A stretch of DNA of 64,000 bases from Mycolicibacterium sp. CR10 (lineage in GTDB: Bacteria > Actinomycetota > Actinomycetes > Mycobacteriales > Mycobacteriaceae): contig NZ_STGE01000048.1 of NCBI RefSeq assembly GCF_005222675.1, positions 48,000-111,999 of the forward strand, written 5' to 3'. Positions 35,007 to 43,943 of the stretch are shown piece after piece. The translations under genes were made by a program, and so were the position numbers. Every line of letters begins with the position of its first letter. The stretch's first letter is position 1. Under the pieces are notes generated by a model that was not told the DNA's origin, did no database searches, and worked only from the letters and a program-made list of their open reading frames with translations.

Positions 35007-37711
35007 CCGGTGACGTAGGTCTGCAACAGCTGGACCGGCAATCCGTTCGCCTCGGTGATCCCGCGCAAGGCCGCGATGCTCGCCGGCTTCGGGATGCGTT
35101 CGAGTTCCGGCGTGGTCGGGTCTGACCCGTACAGCCCGAATTGCAGGTCGTAGCCGCCCGCCCATTCGAGATTGTCGACGAACGACCAGTAGGTGTAGCC
35201 GCGGATATCGGCCCCGTGCGCAACCAGGTCCTGCACCACCGCCACGTGATTGACGATGTAGGAGGGCCGCTTCGAGTCGTCGTCGTCGGCGATCCCGTTC
35301 TCGGTGACCCACAACGGTTTCCCGTACGACGCCGCGACCTCGAGCACCTCGCGGAAGCCTCCCGGGTCAGTCGGCTGGTTGAAGTCACTGCACGTCGGCT
35401 CGCTGGCCGCGCACCGGATGGGGAAGCCCCGCAGGAACGGGAAACCGTTCAGCAGCGCCACCCCGAAACCGACCATGGGCTGCGATCCGTAGTACTGGAC
35501 GCCGAGGAAATCGACCTTGCCGACCATGTCCGGGTGGATCTCGTTGGCGGTCTTGATGCCGTTGAAGTCGGCGTCGACCCAGCCGTCGATCACCGCGTTC
35601 GGGAACCACTGGTTGTAGTAGTGATTCCAGGCGTCGGCCGCCTGCACGTCGAGCAAGTTGACCGGGTTGGCCGGCCGCGCCGGGATCATGTTGTGGGTGA
35701 ATCCCACGAACGCGGCGGGTCCCCCCAGCGTGGCCGCGGTGGAGTCCCACTGGTGGATCGCGTCGTATGCGGCGACGTGACCGATGGCCTGGTTGACCAC
35801 GAACGTCGATGCGAGGTCCGGGCGAATCAGGCCGGGCGGCCAGTTCGGCACCACCCCCGGGATCGCCAGGAACTCGGTCAGCACCGGCGGGAACGGCTCG
35901 TTGATGGTCGCCCAGTTGTCCACCTGATCGCCGTACTTCCATGCGACGTAGGCCGCGTACTTCTCGAACTCCACGGGGGTACTCGACGACAACCACCCCG
36001 CCGCCGGCGCGGGCAGCCCCAGGGCGATCAGCGGCCGCGCGGTGGTCGGGTCGTGCACCCACACCGGCAGCGTGAAGTGGTTGACGGTGACCATCGGATC
36101 CAGCCCGGCCTGCCGAAGTGCCGCGAACACCGCCCGGTAATGGGCCACCTCGGCCTCGTCGGCCAGCAGGTCCAGCTCCTCCAGGTCGGCCTGGCTGACG
36201 CCACCGCCCTCATCGGAGATATCCACCGCAGCAGTGGAATTCGGGAAGATTCGGCTCCACTCGACACTCATCCGGAAGGTGTCCATCCCGAGTTCGTCGC
36301 GGGCCAGCACCGCGTCGTCGGCGTAGGAGACATAGGCCCCCGGCCCGTCTTCCGGCACCCCCTTGACCAGACCCAGCAGCTGGTTGATCGGGTCGTGCAC
36401 CCACCGGTACCAGTCGGATCGGGTGTCGACCGGCGACCCGGGGCCGCCCTCGGCCTGGAACCCGGAGTGCGCCACCCCCCAACGGAAGTCCTCCGGGAGG
36501 GACAGATCGACGCCGGCGACGGGGTCGACGGTGACGGTGATGGTGCGGGTCAGCCCGTGGCCGCCACCCGGATATAGGAGTTGGCCGATGATCGGCACGA
36601 ACTGCAGCAGGCCGAATAGGCCGTGGGTGTGAAGACCGGCCTGCTCATCACTGACGGCCACGGTGAAAGAGTCTGTGCCGCCGACCGCGGCCATCGCGTT
36701 CATCGGTCGGTAGACGAAGTCGCCGTCCTCGTCGATCGCCACCGTGCCGCCGTTGTGTGGCCTGCCGATCAGGGTGTAGGTCAGGGGATCGCCGTCACCG
36801 TCCTCGACCCCGACGTTGCCCGTCACCACGATGTCGCCCTCATCGTTGAGGCTCTGCTGGTACGGCAGCGGGTCCTGCACCGCACTCGGTGTTTCGTTGA
36901 AGAACTCGCGCCGCACCCAAGCCAGCAGCGCCCATTCCCCCGGGTCCGCCGACGGCGAGTACGGTCCCGCCGCGAACGGGTGCAGAAACGCGCCGACGAA
37001 ACTCGCGACCAGGTCCACCACATAGGTCACCGCGCCGGCGAGATCGAACGCGGTCGGCCAGGGCCGCAACGACGGCACCTTCGGCGGCGCAACAGTGGTG
37101 GTGACCATGGCCGGTTGCGGCGTCTGGACCGAGACCCTGTGCATCTCTGGTTCATTGGTGCTCTCAGCCAGCGGCTGCGCGCTGGCCGGCGGATCCTGTC
37201 CGGGGGCGGGCACTGACTCGTCGCTGACCTCCGTGGCCGTGCGCGATGACGACCGCTCAGCGTTGACGACGGTGTCGGTATCGGCCGTTCCGGTCGGCAC
37301 GCCGCCTTCTCGGTCCGGCTCCTCGACCACCTCGGAGTCCTCGTCGAGGTCTTCGTCGGTCACGTCGGTCTCGCCGAGGTCTTCGCCGGTCACGTCGGTC
37401 TCGTCGAGGTGTTCGTCGGTCTCGCCGAGGTCTTCGTCGGTCACGTCGGTCACGCCGAGGACTTCGGTCTCGTCGAGGACTTCGGTCTCGTCGAGGACTA
37501 CATCGGTCTCATCTGGCTCGGTCGCGGGAGCTTCGACGGCGCCTGAATCCGTCGCCTCGGAGGGCTCCGAGGTCGACGCGCCCGCAGCCGCCGGGCCGCC
37601 CTCCGATTCCTCCGTCGCCCAGGCGACACCTGAGCCGGTAAAGACCGCGGCGCCGACGCCAAGGGCCACCGCGAGGCTTCCGACACGGCCGACGAACTGC
37701 GCAGCATTCAT
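35003..37711 (-). CDS. Secreted GH1 family glycosidase with acidic repeats and cadherin-like domain
   Basis: 902 residues from ATG 37711. Order: signal peptide (QFVGRVGSLAVALGVGAAVF, cleavage near AWAT), a long Glu/Asp/Thr-rich region with degenerate ten-residue repeats (about 45-140), a shared AWVRREFFNETP module followed by a cadherin/VCBS-like domain (EDGDGDPLTYTL), then a GH1 barrel (about 440-890). The acid/base is Glu605 in TINEP and the nucleophile Glu804 in VTENG, so it should be active on beta-glycosides at or outside the cell envelope. GH1 enzymes are usually cytoplasmic, about 450 residues and without such additions. Same N-terminal plan as the repeat protein at 58017-60863. Confidence 0.9.
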   Translation of the reverse strand: MNAAQFVGRVGSLAVALGVGAAVFTGSGVAWATEESEGGPAAAGASTSEPSEATDSGAVEAPATEPDETDVVLDETEVLDETEVLGVTDVTDEDLGETDEHLDETDVTGEDLGETDVTDEDLDEDSEVVEEPDREGGVPTGTADTDTVVNAERSSSRTATEVSDESVPAPGQDPPASAQPLAESTNEPEMHRVSVQTPQPAMVTTTVAPPKVPSLRPWPTAFDLAGAVTYVVDLVASFVGAFLHPFAAGPYSPSADPGEWALLAWVRREFFNETPSAVQDPLPYQQSLNDEGDIVVTGNVGVEDGDGDPLTYTLIGRPHNGGTVAIDEDGDFVYRPMNAMAAVGGTDSFTVAVSDEQAGLHTHGLFGLLQFVPIIGQLLYPGGGHGLTRTITVTVDPVAGVDLSLPEDFRWGVAHSGFQAEGGPGSPVDTRSDWYRWVHDPINQLLGLVKGVPEDGPGAYVSYADDAVLARDELGMDTFRMSVEWSRIFPNSTAAVDISDEGGGVSQADLEELDLLADEAEVAHYRAVFAALRQAGLDPMVTVNHFTLPVWVHDPTTARPLIALGLPAPAAGWLSSSTPVEFEKYAAYVAWKYGDQVDNWATINEPFPPVLTEFLAIPGVVPNWPPGLIRPDLASTFVVNQAIGHVAAYDAIHQWDSTAATLGGPAAFVGFTHNMIPARPANPVNLLDVQAADAWNHYYNQWFPNAVIDGWVDADFNGIKTANEIHPDMVGKVDFLGVQYYGSQPMVGFGVALLNGFPFLRGFPIRCAASEPTCSDFNQPTDPGGFREVLEVAASYGKPLWVTENGIADDDDSKRPSYIVNHVAVVQDLVAHGADIRGYTYWSFVDNLEWAGGYDLQFGLYGSDPTTPELERIPKPASIAALRGITEANGLPVQLLQTYVTG
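37322..37505 (-). repeat. In-frame degenerate minisatellite in GH1 gene
   Basis: Repeats of about 30 bp (GAGGTCTTCGTCGGTCAC-type units, 37350-37460), then 18-bp units (GAGGACTTCGGTCTCGTC, 37458-37500) on the plus strand, encoding ETDVTDEDLG- and DETEVL-type peptides on the minus strand. All units keep the frame, so copy-number change would only alter the length of the acidic linker. Confidence 0.85.
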
Positions 37712-37793
37712 GCCCACTGCATACCGCCGCTCAAATGCCGCGGGGACGACTTTGGCAAAAACGACGAAACTTTGGGGCGCCGTCGTGCGACGG

Positions 37794-39473
37794 CTAGCGA
37801 CGCAGGCCGGCCAGCAGGCGTTTGTGCACCGGCGGGACCGGTGCCGTCGCCGCGGCTTCGAGCATGTCGGTAACGCGGGTGAACTTGGCGCGGGGCCGCA
37901 GTCCGCCGCCACGGGCGACCTCGGCGTCGTCGATCGCCTTCCACCCGTCGGCGTCGATCACTGCCGGCCGCCTGCCTCTCACGAACCGCTCCAGGGCGGC
38001 GACTTTGTGGGCCGGGTCGGCAAGGCGTCCGTCGTTGTAGTCGGCGACTAGGTTGTGCACCGTCTGCGCAGCGCAGGACTTGTTGGTCCCGATGAAGCCT
38101 GTCGGGCCTCGCTTGATCCAACCCGCGACGTAGCTGCCGCGCACCGGTCGAGAGGTCCCGGCATCGATCACGCGGCCACCGTCGTTCGGAACGACCGCGC
38201 GCACCTCGTCGAACGGCAGGTTGCGAATCGGCTTGCCGCGGTACCCGATTGACGTCAACACCAGGCCCGCCGGAATCGTGCGGTGCTCGTCGGTACCGGT
38301 CACCGAGAACTCGACGCCGGTGGCCTTCGTGTCCCCGAGCACCCGCTGCGGCGTCAGGCCGTACGCGAGCCGGATCCTGGGCCGCGACGCCGACGAGGTG
38401 GCATCGCCCAGCTTGGTCAGGACCTCGAGCTTGTTGCGCGTCAGTGGATCGGTCTCGTCGGCGAGGTCCCGGATCACCAGATCATGATCGGCAACGTCGA
38501 GCACCACGTCGCAGGAGGCCGTCAGACCGATGAGTTCGGGCAGCGTGAACGCCGAGGCGGCCGGTCCGCGTCGGGCCGCGATCACCACCTCCTGCACCTG
38601 AGAGTCGCGCAGCGCGGCGAGCGCGTGGTCGGCGATGTCGGTGCGCGCCAGCGCATCCGGATCACTGGTCAGGATTCGCGCCACATCCAGCGCGACGTTG
38701 CCGTTGCCGACTATCAGCACCCGCTCAGCACTGAGATCGACTGGCAGATCAGTGAACTCGGGGTGGCCGTTGATCCACGCGACCACCTCGGTGGCGGTGG
38801 CGGTGCCGGGCAACCCGATGCCATCCACGTCCAGGCGGCGATCGTCGGGGGCACCGACCGCATACAGCACCGCGTGGTGATGCTCGAGCAGTTCGTCGTG
38901 CGTCAGATCCGATCCCACGTCGACGTTCAGGTACAGCGAAAACCCGGGATTCTGGGCAATGCGATCAAAGAGCCTCGTCACCCTCTTGGTGCTCTGGTGG
39001 TCGGGGGCAACCCCGGCACGCACCAGGCCGTAGGGCGTCGGCAGCTTCTCGAAGACGTTGACCCTGACCCCCTGCTGGGTCAGCAGTTCGTCGGCGGCAT
39101 ACATGGCCGCCGGCCCCGAGCCCACGACCGCCACCCGCAGTGGTCCCGCCGAGCGCGGGTGCACCATCGGCGCCTCGAGCACGGGCGCCAGCTTGGACGT
39201 CGGCGGCAGCTTGCCCTCGCGCTTCGGATAGAAAGAGGCGTTCAGCTCGATGAAGGGCAATTGCGTTGGCTCGAGTCTCGACGCGGGGGCGATGGCGCCG
39301 ACCGGGCAGGCCGACACGCAGGCGCCGCAGTCCACGCACGCGACCGGGTCGATGTAGAGCATTTCCGCCGTGGCGAAGCCCGGCTCATCCGGCGACGGAT
39401 GAATGCAGTTCACCGGACATGCGTAAACACAGGACCCGTCGCTGCAACACGACTGGGTGATGACGTGGGGCAT
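37794..39473 (-). CDS. fprB: Ferredoxin/ferredoxin-NADP reductase FprB
   Basis: 559 residues. N-terminal 4Fe-4S or 7Fe ferredoxin domain with CCSDGSCVYACPVNC and CVDCGACVSACPVGA, then an adrenodoxin-reductase-like flavoprotein: VAVVGSGPAAMYAADEL (FAD), VLIVGNGNVALDVARIL (NADP) and GYVAGWIKRGPTG near the end. It moves electrons between NADPH and ferredoxin; it is a possible electron source for P450s, including the one at 2351-3535 (inference). M. tuberculosis FprB has 575 residues. Confidence 0.95.
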   Translation of the reverse strand: MPHVITQSCCSDGSCVYACPVNCIHPSPDEPGFATAEMLYIDPVACVDCGACVSACPVGAIAPASRLEPTQLPFIELNASFYPKREGKLPPTSKLAPVLEAPMVHPRSAGPLRVAVVGSGPAAMYAADELLTQQGVRVNVFEKLPTPYGLVRAGVAPDHQSTKRVTRLFDRIAQNPGFSLYLNVDVGSDLTHDELLEHHHAVLYAVGAPDDRRLDVDGIGLPGTATATEVVAWINGHPEFTDLPVDLSAERVLIVGNGNVALDVARILTSDPDALARTDIADHALAALRDSQVQEVVIAARRGPAASAFTLPELIGLTASCDVVLDVADHDLVIRDLADETDPLTRNKLEVLTKLGDATSSASRPRIRLAYGLTPQRVLGDTKATGVEFSVTGTDEHRTIPAGLVLTSIGYRGKPIRNLPFDEVRAVVPNDGGRVIDAGTSRPVRGSYVAGWIKRGPTGFIGTNKSCAAQTVHNLVADYNDGRLADPAHKVAALERFVRGRRPAVIDADGWKAIDDAEVARGGGLRPRAKFTRVTDMLEAAATAPVPPVHKRLLAGLRR

Positions 39474-39482
39474 GTACCCGCC

Positions 39483-40511
39483 CTACGCGACCGACACCAG
39501 GTGCTGGCGTTGCGGCTCGCTGCGATAGCGACTGGGGGAACCGTTGATCCGGCAGATCCGCCATATGATCTTGGCCAGCGGGTTCATCAGTCCGGTGTCG
39601 TGCGCCAGCATCCTGACGTCTCCGAACATGTCGCGGAGCATCAGCCTGGCCTCCGGCGACTTGAAGAAGATGTCCTTGCGGACCGAGCGCGGGATGTCGA
39701 ATTCCTTCCAGAACGCGCGCGGCGGAACGATGATCGCCGAGCACAGCACCCGCATCACCACCGGCACGTACAGCGACAGCCAGAAGCGCTTCCGCCGCGG
39801 CAGGTGCGGGACCCGCTTGCGCAGATACTCGTGCGCGAACGAGATGTGCCGAGCCTCCTCGGCAACGTGGATGGCCATCACGCGCTCCATGATCGGGTGC
39901 AGGGCCTTACCCTCGCGCAGCACGCTCTTCTGGGTGTGATCGATGGGTTCTTCGCCGGCGAGGATGCCGAACCAGAAGGGAATGGGCAGCGGGCCTGCGA
40001 CCAACGGGATGGCGGGCTGGATCCACTTGAGCAGCCGCGGCATACCGGGCACGTCGACGCCGATCCGGTTCACCATCTCCTGGAACATCATCGTGTGATT
40101 GCACTCTTCGACCGCCTCGTGCAGGCAGTACCGATACTCCGGCGAGCGGTTGGGCGTCCAGAAGGCGTACTCCATGAGGCCGCGGATCAGGATCGACTCG
40201 AAATGCAGGCCCACCTTCGCGACGTTCGCCTGGCGCCACATCCCGATCTTGATCTGCCGCTCGACTGGCTGCGACTGGTACCAGGGATGCCTGCCGATCG
40301 GATCCGTTGCCGGTAGCACCCAGCGCTCGTCGTTGTCGACGACGGCGAACTCGGGCGAATCCCAGTCGATGTCGGTATACGGATTGAAGTTCCGCCGAAC
40401 GGAGCCTTCCGACAGTGTGGTCAGCATGTCGACGTAGTTGGTGTCGTCGAGAACGTCCATGTTCTTGCGCCAGCGCCGGATGATGGGCGTCTTAGCGGTC
40501 TTGACAGCCAT
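39483..40511 (-). CDS. AurF-type diiron oxygenase family protein (Rv0885-like)
   Basis: 342 residues from ATG 40511. Diiron ligand pattern: LHEAVEECNHTMMFQE and HVAEEARHISFAHE supply two ExxH-type motifs, as in the p-aminobenzoate N-oxygenase AurF family. Rv0885 has 340 residues. Substrate unknown. It is 9 bp upstream of fprB in one unit, so the FprB reductase may feed the diiron centre. A Crp-type site lies in the divergent region shared with serC. Confidence 0.88.
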   Translation of the reverse strand: MAVKTAKTPIIRRWRKNMDVLDDTNYVDMLTTLSEGSVRRNFNPYTDIDWDSPEFAVVDNDERWVLPATDPIGRHPWYQSQPVERQIKIGMWRQANVAKVGLHFESILIRGLMEYAFWTPNRSPEYRYCLHEAVEECNHTMMFQEMVNRIGVDVPGMPRLLKWIQPAIPLVAGPLPIPFWFGILAGEEPIDHTQKSVLREGKALHPIMERVMAIHVAEEARHISFAHEYLRKRVPHLPRRKRFWLSLYVPVVMRVLCSAIIVPPRAFWKEFDIPRSVRKDIFFKSPEARLMLRDMFGDVRMLAHDTGLMNPLAKIIWRICRINGSPSRYRSEPQRQHLVSVA

Positions 40512-40640
40512 ACTTGAGCCTCCCAGACCTCGCATGAGGTTTACATTTGCGTGCTTGCTGTCCAAACACAGTACCCATGGTCCCAGGAATTGAACAGGGT
40601 GTTTTTGGCAGTGTGGGCTCACGGCGTTAGCTCCATCACA

Positions 40641-40656
40641 TGTGACCTGGATCACA
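40641..40656. promoter_or_regulatory. Crp-type binding site between AurF-like gene and serC
   Basis: TGTGACCTGGATCACA is a perfect TGTGA-N6-TCACA palindrome, in the 251-bp divergent region. Crp (Rv3676) is known to control serC in M. tuberculosis from the same position, so this site is probably real and may serve both genes. Confidence 0.85.
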
Positions 40657-40762
40657 GCATGGCCGCGGCGTCGACCGCGGGCTTCCTGGGCGTGGCCGGG
40701 CGGGTGCGCGTGCACAGGACCCACGCTCGGTGAATGTGGCGGCGGAACTAGGCTTGACAGCC

Positions 40763-41875
40763 ATGGCTGCGCTCTCGATTCCCGACAACCTCAAGCCCAC
40801 CGACGGCCGCTTCGGCTGCGGGCCGTCCAAAGTCCGACCCGAGCAACTGCAGGCGCTCGCCGCCGCGGGAGATCTGTTCGGCACCTCGCACCGTCAGGCT
40901 CCGGTGAAGAACCTCGTCGGACGCGTCCGCGACGGTCTGCGGGAGCTGTTCTCGCTGCCTGACGGCTACGAGGTCATCCTCGGCAACGGCGGCTCCACCG
41001 CGTTCTGGGACGCCGCCGCGTTCGGACTGATCGACAAGCGCTCGCTGCACCTGACCTACGGCGAGTTCAGCGCCAAGTTCGCGTCCGCCGTCGCCAAGAA
41101 CCCGTTCGTCGGCGACCCCATTGTCGTCAAGACCGACGCAGGCAGCGCACCCAAACCGGTATCGGACCCGTCCGTCGACCTGATCGCCTGGGCGCACAAC
41201 GAGACCTCCACCGGCGTCGCGGTCCCCGTCGAGCGACCCGAAGGCTCCGGCGATGCGCTGATCGCGATCGATGCGACGTCGGCAGCCGGCGGCCTGCCGG
41301 TGAACATCACCGACGCAGACGTCTACTACTTCGCGCCGCAGAAGAACTTCGCCGGCGACGGCGGCCTGTGGATCGCGCTGATGTCGCCCGCCGCACTGGC
41401 CCGGGTCGAGGCGATCGCCGGCGCGGGACGCTGGGTGCCGGAGTTCCTGTCGCTCCCGATCGCCATCGACAACAGCGTCAAGAATCAGACGTACAACACC
41501 CCCGCGATCGGGACGCTGGTGCTGCTCGCCGAGCAGATCGACTGGCTGCTCGGCAACGGCGGTCTCGACTGGGCCACCAAGCGCACCGCCGACTCGTCGT
41601 CGCGCCTGTACTCCTGGGCCGACGGGGCCTCGTTCGCCACCCCGTTCGTCACCGATCCCACGCTGCGCTCGCAGGTCGTGGGCACCGTCGACTTCTCTGA
41701 CGATGTCGATGCCGCCGCCGTCGCCAAGATTCTGCGGGCCAACGGCATCGTCGACACCGAGCCGTACCGCAAGCTAGGCCGCAACCAGCTGCGCGTCGGC
41801 ATGTTCCCGGCCGTGGAACCCGACGACGTCAGCGCGTTGACGGCGTGCGTCGACTGGTTGGTCGAGCGGCTTTAG
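40763..41875 (+). CDS. serC: Phosphoserine aminotransferase
   Basis: 370 residues from ATG 40763 (GTG 40730 also in frame). GCGPSKVRPEQL, the GTSHRQAPVKNLV block, IDATSAAGGLPV and YFAPQKNFAGDGG with the PLP lysine identify the actinobacterial SerC type. Makes phosphoserine from 3-phosphohydroxypyruvate in serine synthesis. Expected to be Crp-activated (site at 40641-40656). Confidence 0.96.
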   Translation: MAALSIPDNLKPTDGRFGCGPSKVRPEQLQALAAAGDLFGTSHRQAPVKNLVGRVRDGLRELFSLPDGYEVILGNGGSTAFWDAAAFGLIDKRSLHLTYGEFSAKFASAVAKNPFVGDPIVVKTDAGSAPKPVSDPSVDLIAWAHNETSTGVAVPVERPEGSGDALIAIDATSAAGGLPVNITDADVYYFAPQKNFAGDGGLWIALMSPAALARVEAIAGAGRWVPEFLSLPIAIDNSVKNQTYNTPAIGTLVLLAEQIDWLLGNGGLDWATKRTADSSSRLYSWADGASFATPFVTDPTLRSQVVGTVDFSDDVDAAAVAKILRANGIVDTEPYRKLGRNQLRVGMFPAVEPDDVSALTACVDWLVERL

Positions 41876-41907
41876 CCGCGACAGAAGGTAGCGAGCGGCT
41901 CTAGCCG
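41864..41907. repeat. Tandem duplicated hairpin at serC stop
   Basis: GCGGCTTTAGCCGC (41866-41879) is a perfect 6-bp hairpin containing the serC stop codon; 29 bp further a near copy GCGGCTCTAGCCG (41895-41907) repeats it. The surrounding bases (GAGCGGCT-N-TAGCCG) are duplicated too. It may act as a transcription end signal for serC. Confidence 0.6.
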
Positions 41908-41994
41908 ACTGCCGCGTGTCACCCGGGTTACGGACTGATAACGCAGTAGGGTGACCTCCGTATCGGGCTCGCTGCCAGCCCGGAGGAGGTCGCA

Positions 41995-42774
41995 ATGCGG
42001 GAACTCAAAGTCGTCGGGCTCGACGTCGACAGCCGGCGAATCATCTGCGAGACGGACGACTCCACGGAGAAGTTCGTGCTGCGTCGCGATGAGCGCCTCG
42101 AGGCCGCCGTACGCGGCGACCAGGTCGGTTCAAACCAAGCCACGCTCGATGTCGAGGTGACCAACGTGTTGCGCCCCAAGGACATTCAGGCCAAGATTCG
42201 CGCCGGTGCATCGGTCGAGCAGGTCGCCGCGGCCGCCGGTGCGTCGATCTCCCGCGTCGAGCGGTTCGCCCACCCGGTGCTGCTGGAGCGTGCCCGCGCC
42301 GCTGAACTGGCCACCGCGGCGCACCCGGTGCTGGCGGACGGACCGTCCGTGCTGACCCTTCTGGAAACGGTGATCACCGCGCTGGTTGCGCGCGGACTCG
42401 ATCCCGACTCCACCAACTGGGACGCCTGGCGCAACGAGGACGGCCGCTGGACCGTGCAGATGGCATGGAAGGCGGGGTTGTCGGACAACGTCGCGCACTT
42501 CCGGTTCGCCCCCGGCGCGCACGGTGGCACCGTCACCGCGTTCGACGAAGCCGCCTGCGAACTGATCGATCCGAGTTTCGCCCGCCCGCTGCGGCCCCTC
42601 GCCCCGGTGGCGCAACTCGCGCTCGAGGAGCCGGACATGCCGTTGACGGCGCCGACCCAGGCACCCGAACCGCCTCCGGCGACCAAGCCACCGCGGCCGA
42701 AGAAGGCCCGTCCCGCCGTACCGGCGTGGGAAGACGTGTTGTTAGGTGTTCGTTCCAGCGGCGGCCAGCGCTAG
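41995..42774 (+). CDS. sepH: Cell-division protein SepH
   Basis: 259 residues. N-terminal DUF3071 domain (MRELKVVGLDVDSRRIICE, LRPKDIQAKIRAGASVEQVAAAAG with its helix-turn-helix, RVERFAHPVLLERARAA) is the SepH/Rv0883c signature; the C-terminal part is Pro/Lys-rich and divergent. SepH stimulates FtsZ assembly at mid-cell. AGGAGG at about 41982-41987 is the ribosome site. Its last 33 bp overlap the convergent membrane gene. Confidence 0.93.
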   Translation: MRELKVVGLDVDSRRIICETDDSTEKFVLRRDERLEAAVRGDQVGSNQATLDVEVTNVLRPKDIQAKIRAGASVEQVAAAAGASISRVERFAHPVLLERARAAELATAAHPVLADGPSVLTLLETVITALVARGLDPDSTNWDAWRNEDGRWTVQMAWKAGLSDNVAHFRFAPGAHGGTVTAFDEAACELIDPSFARPLRPLAPVAQLALEEPDMPLTAPTQAPEPPPATKPPRPKKARPAVPAWEDVLLGVRSSGGQR

Positions 42775-43023
42775 CAGCGCGATCCACGCACCAGCGACGC
42801 CCACGGTCGAGCCCAGCAGGAACCACCGCCAGACCGGAAGCTTGCGCCAACCCCACACGGTGGGAGCCAACCCGCCGACCGCGATCAGGTTGAGGCCGAC
42901 GGCAAGCAGCGGATGTACCCGCGCCAACCCGATGCTGAGCACCACGATCGCCGAAGCGATGACGGCCGCGACGAACGCCGCCACCGCCAAGCCGGTGGCC
43001 CACGGCGTGGAATCGTCCGTCAT
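42742..43023 (-). CDS. Small membrane protein, Rv0882-like
   Basis: 93 residues, three hydrophobic segments (GLAVAAFVAAVIASAIVVL, LLAVGLNLIAVGGLAP, FLLGSTVGVAGAWIALLALAA). Size and place match Rv0882 (94 residues). Function unknown. Start overlaps the TrmH-type gene by 4 bp; the C-terminal end overlaps sepH by 33 bp on the other strand. Confidence 0.88.
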   Translation of the reverse strand: MTDDSTPWATGLAVAAFVAAVIASAIVVLSIGLARVHPLLAVGLNLIAVGGLAPTVWGWRKLPVWRWFLLGSTVGVAGAWIALLALAAAGTNT

Positions 43024-43871
43024 TTCTGCGCCACCGGACCGACATTTTCCGGCCGCCTGCCCCGCTCATAGAAGGCCAGCGCGGCGGCGGTGGCGACGTT
43101 GAGCGAGTCGGTACCGCGCGACATCGGGATTCGCACCCGCACGTCACTCGACCGCATGGTGTGCTCGCGAAGGCCCGGCCCCTCCGCCCCCACCAAAATC
43201 GCCACCCGCTGCCCCGCCAGCCCTGTCATCGCCTCGGCAAGCGACGGCGCCGCCGGATCGGGTGTCATCGCCAGCACTCGAAAACCTTTCTCGCGCAATA
43301 TTTTCAGATCATCGGGCCAGTCTTCTGCGCGGGCGAAGGGCACCAGCAGCGCGTGTCCCATCGACACCCGCACAGCCCGCCGGTACAGCGGATCGGCACA
43401 CCCACTGCCGAAGACCACAGCGTCGACGCCGAGCCCCGCGGCGTTGCGGAAGACGGAGCCGAGGTTCTCGTGGTCATTCACGCCCTCGAGAACAGCGACG
43501 GTGGTGGCGCCGTCGAGCACCTGCGGCACCGTCAGCTCCCCGGCGCGCGACGCCGACGCGAGCACACCTCGATTGAGATGGAACCCCACCACGTCCGCCA
43601 TCACCTCGGCGGTCACCCGATAGAACGGCGCGTCGACGCCGTCGAGGTCGGTGCCGAGTTCGGCCAGCCGTCGGTCGGTTCCGAGGAGCGCCCGTGGCCG
43701 GAACCGGGAGGCCAGCATGCGCTGCACCACCAGTACGCCTTCGGCGATCACCAACCCTTTGCCGGTGGGAAGGTCGGGCCTGCGGTCGACGCTGTTGAGA
43801 TCGCGAAAGTCGTCGAGCCGGGCATCTGAGGGGTCGGCGACATCCACAACGTTAATGACGTTGGCCATCAC
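43020..43871 (-). CDS. TrmH/SpoU family RNA 2'-O-ribose methyltransferase (Rv0881-like)
   Basis: 283 residues. SPOUT motifs: VLEGVNDHENLGSVFRNAAGLGVDAVVFG (motif 1), ILVGAEGPGLREHTM (motif 2) and VRIPMSRGTDSLNVATAAALAFYE (motif 3). An N-terminal L30-like substrate domain precedes. It methylates rRNA or tRNA ribose with S-adenosylmethionine. From memory Rv0880 (MarR) lies upstream in M. tuberculosis; none is seen here. Confidence 0.94.
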   Translation of the reverse strand: MMANVINVVDVADPSDARLDDFRDLNSVDRRPDLPTGKGLVIAEGVLVVQRMLASRFRPRALLGTDRRLAELGTDLDGVDAPFYRVTAEVMADVVGFHLNRGVLASASRAGELTVPQVLDGATTVAVLEGVNDHENLGSVFRNAAGLGVDAVVFGSGCADPLYRRAVRVSMGHALLVPFARAEDWPDDLKILREKGFRVLAMTPDPAAPSLAEAMTGLAGQRVAILVGAEGPGLREHTMRSSDVRVRIPMSRGTDSLNVATAAALAFYERGRRPENVGPVAQK

Positions 43872-43943
43872 GCGTTTTCGTCGCCGTTCACGGCGTCGAG
43901 ACTACCTAGTGGTCTCAGGCCGGCGATCTACTACGTTCAGGGA

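Noticed and set aside
33435..35312. 625-residue minus-strand frame spanning the VOC and DUF4239 genes
   Set aside because: Antisense to two motif-supported genes and to intergenic DNA; no domain recognised.
38283..40316. 677-residue open frame antisense to fprB and the AurF-like gene
   Set aside because: Low-complexity His/Arg/Asp-rich composition; both opposite-strand genes are well supported by motifs.
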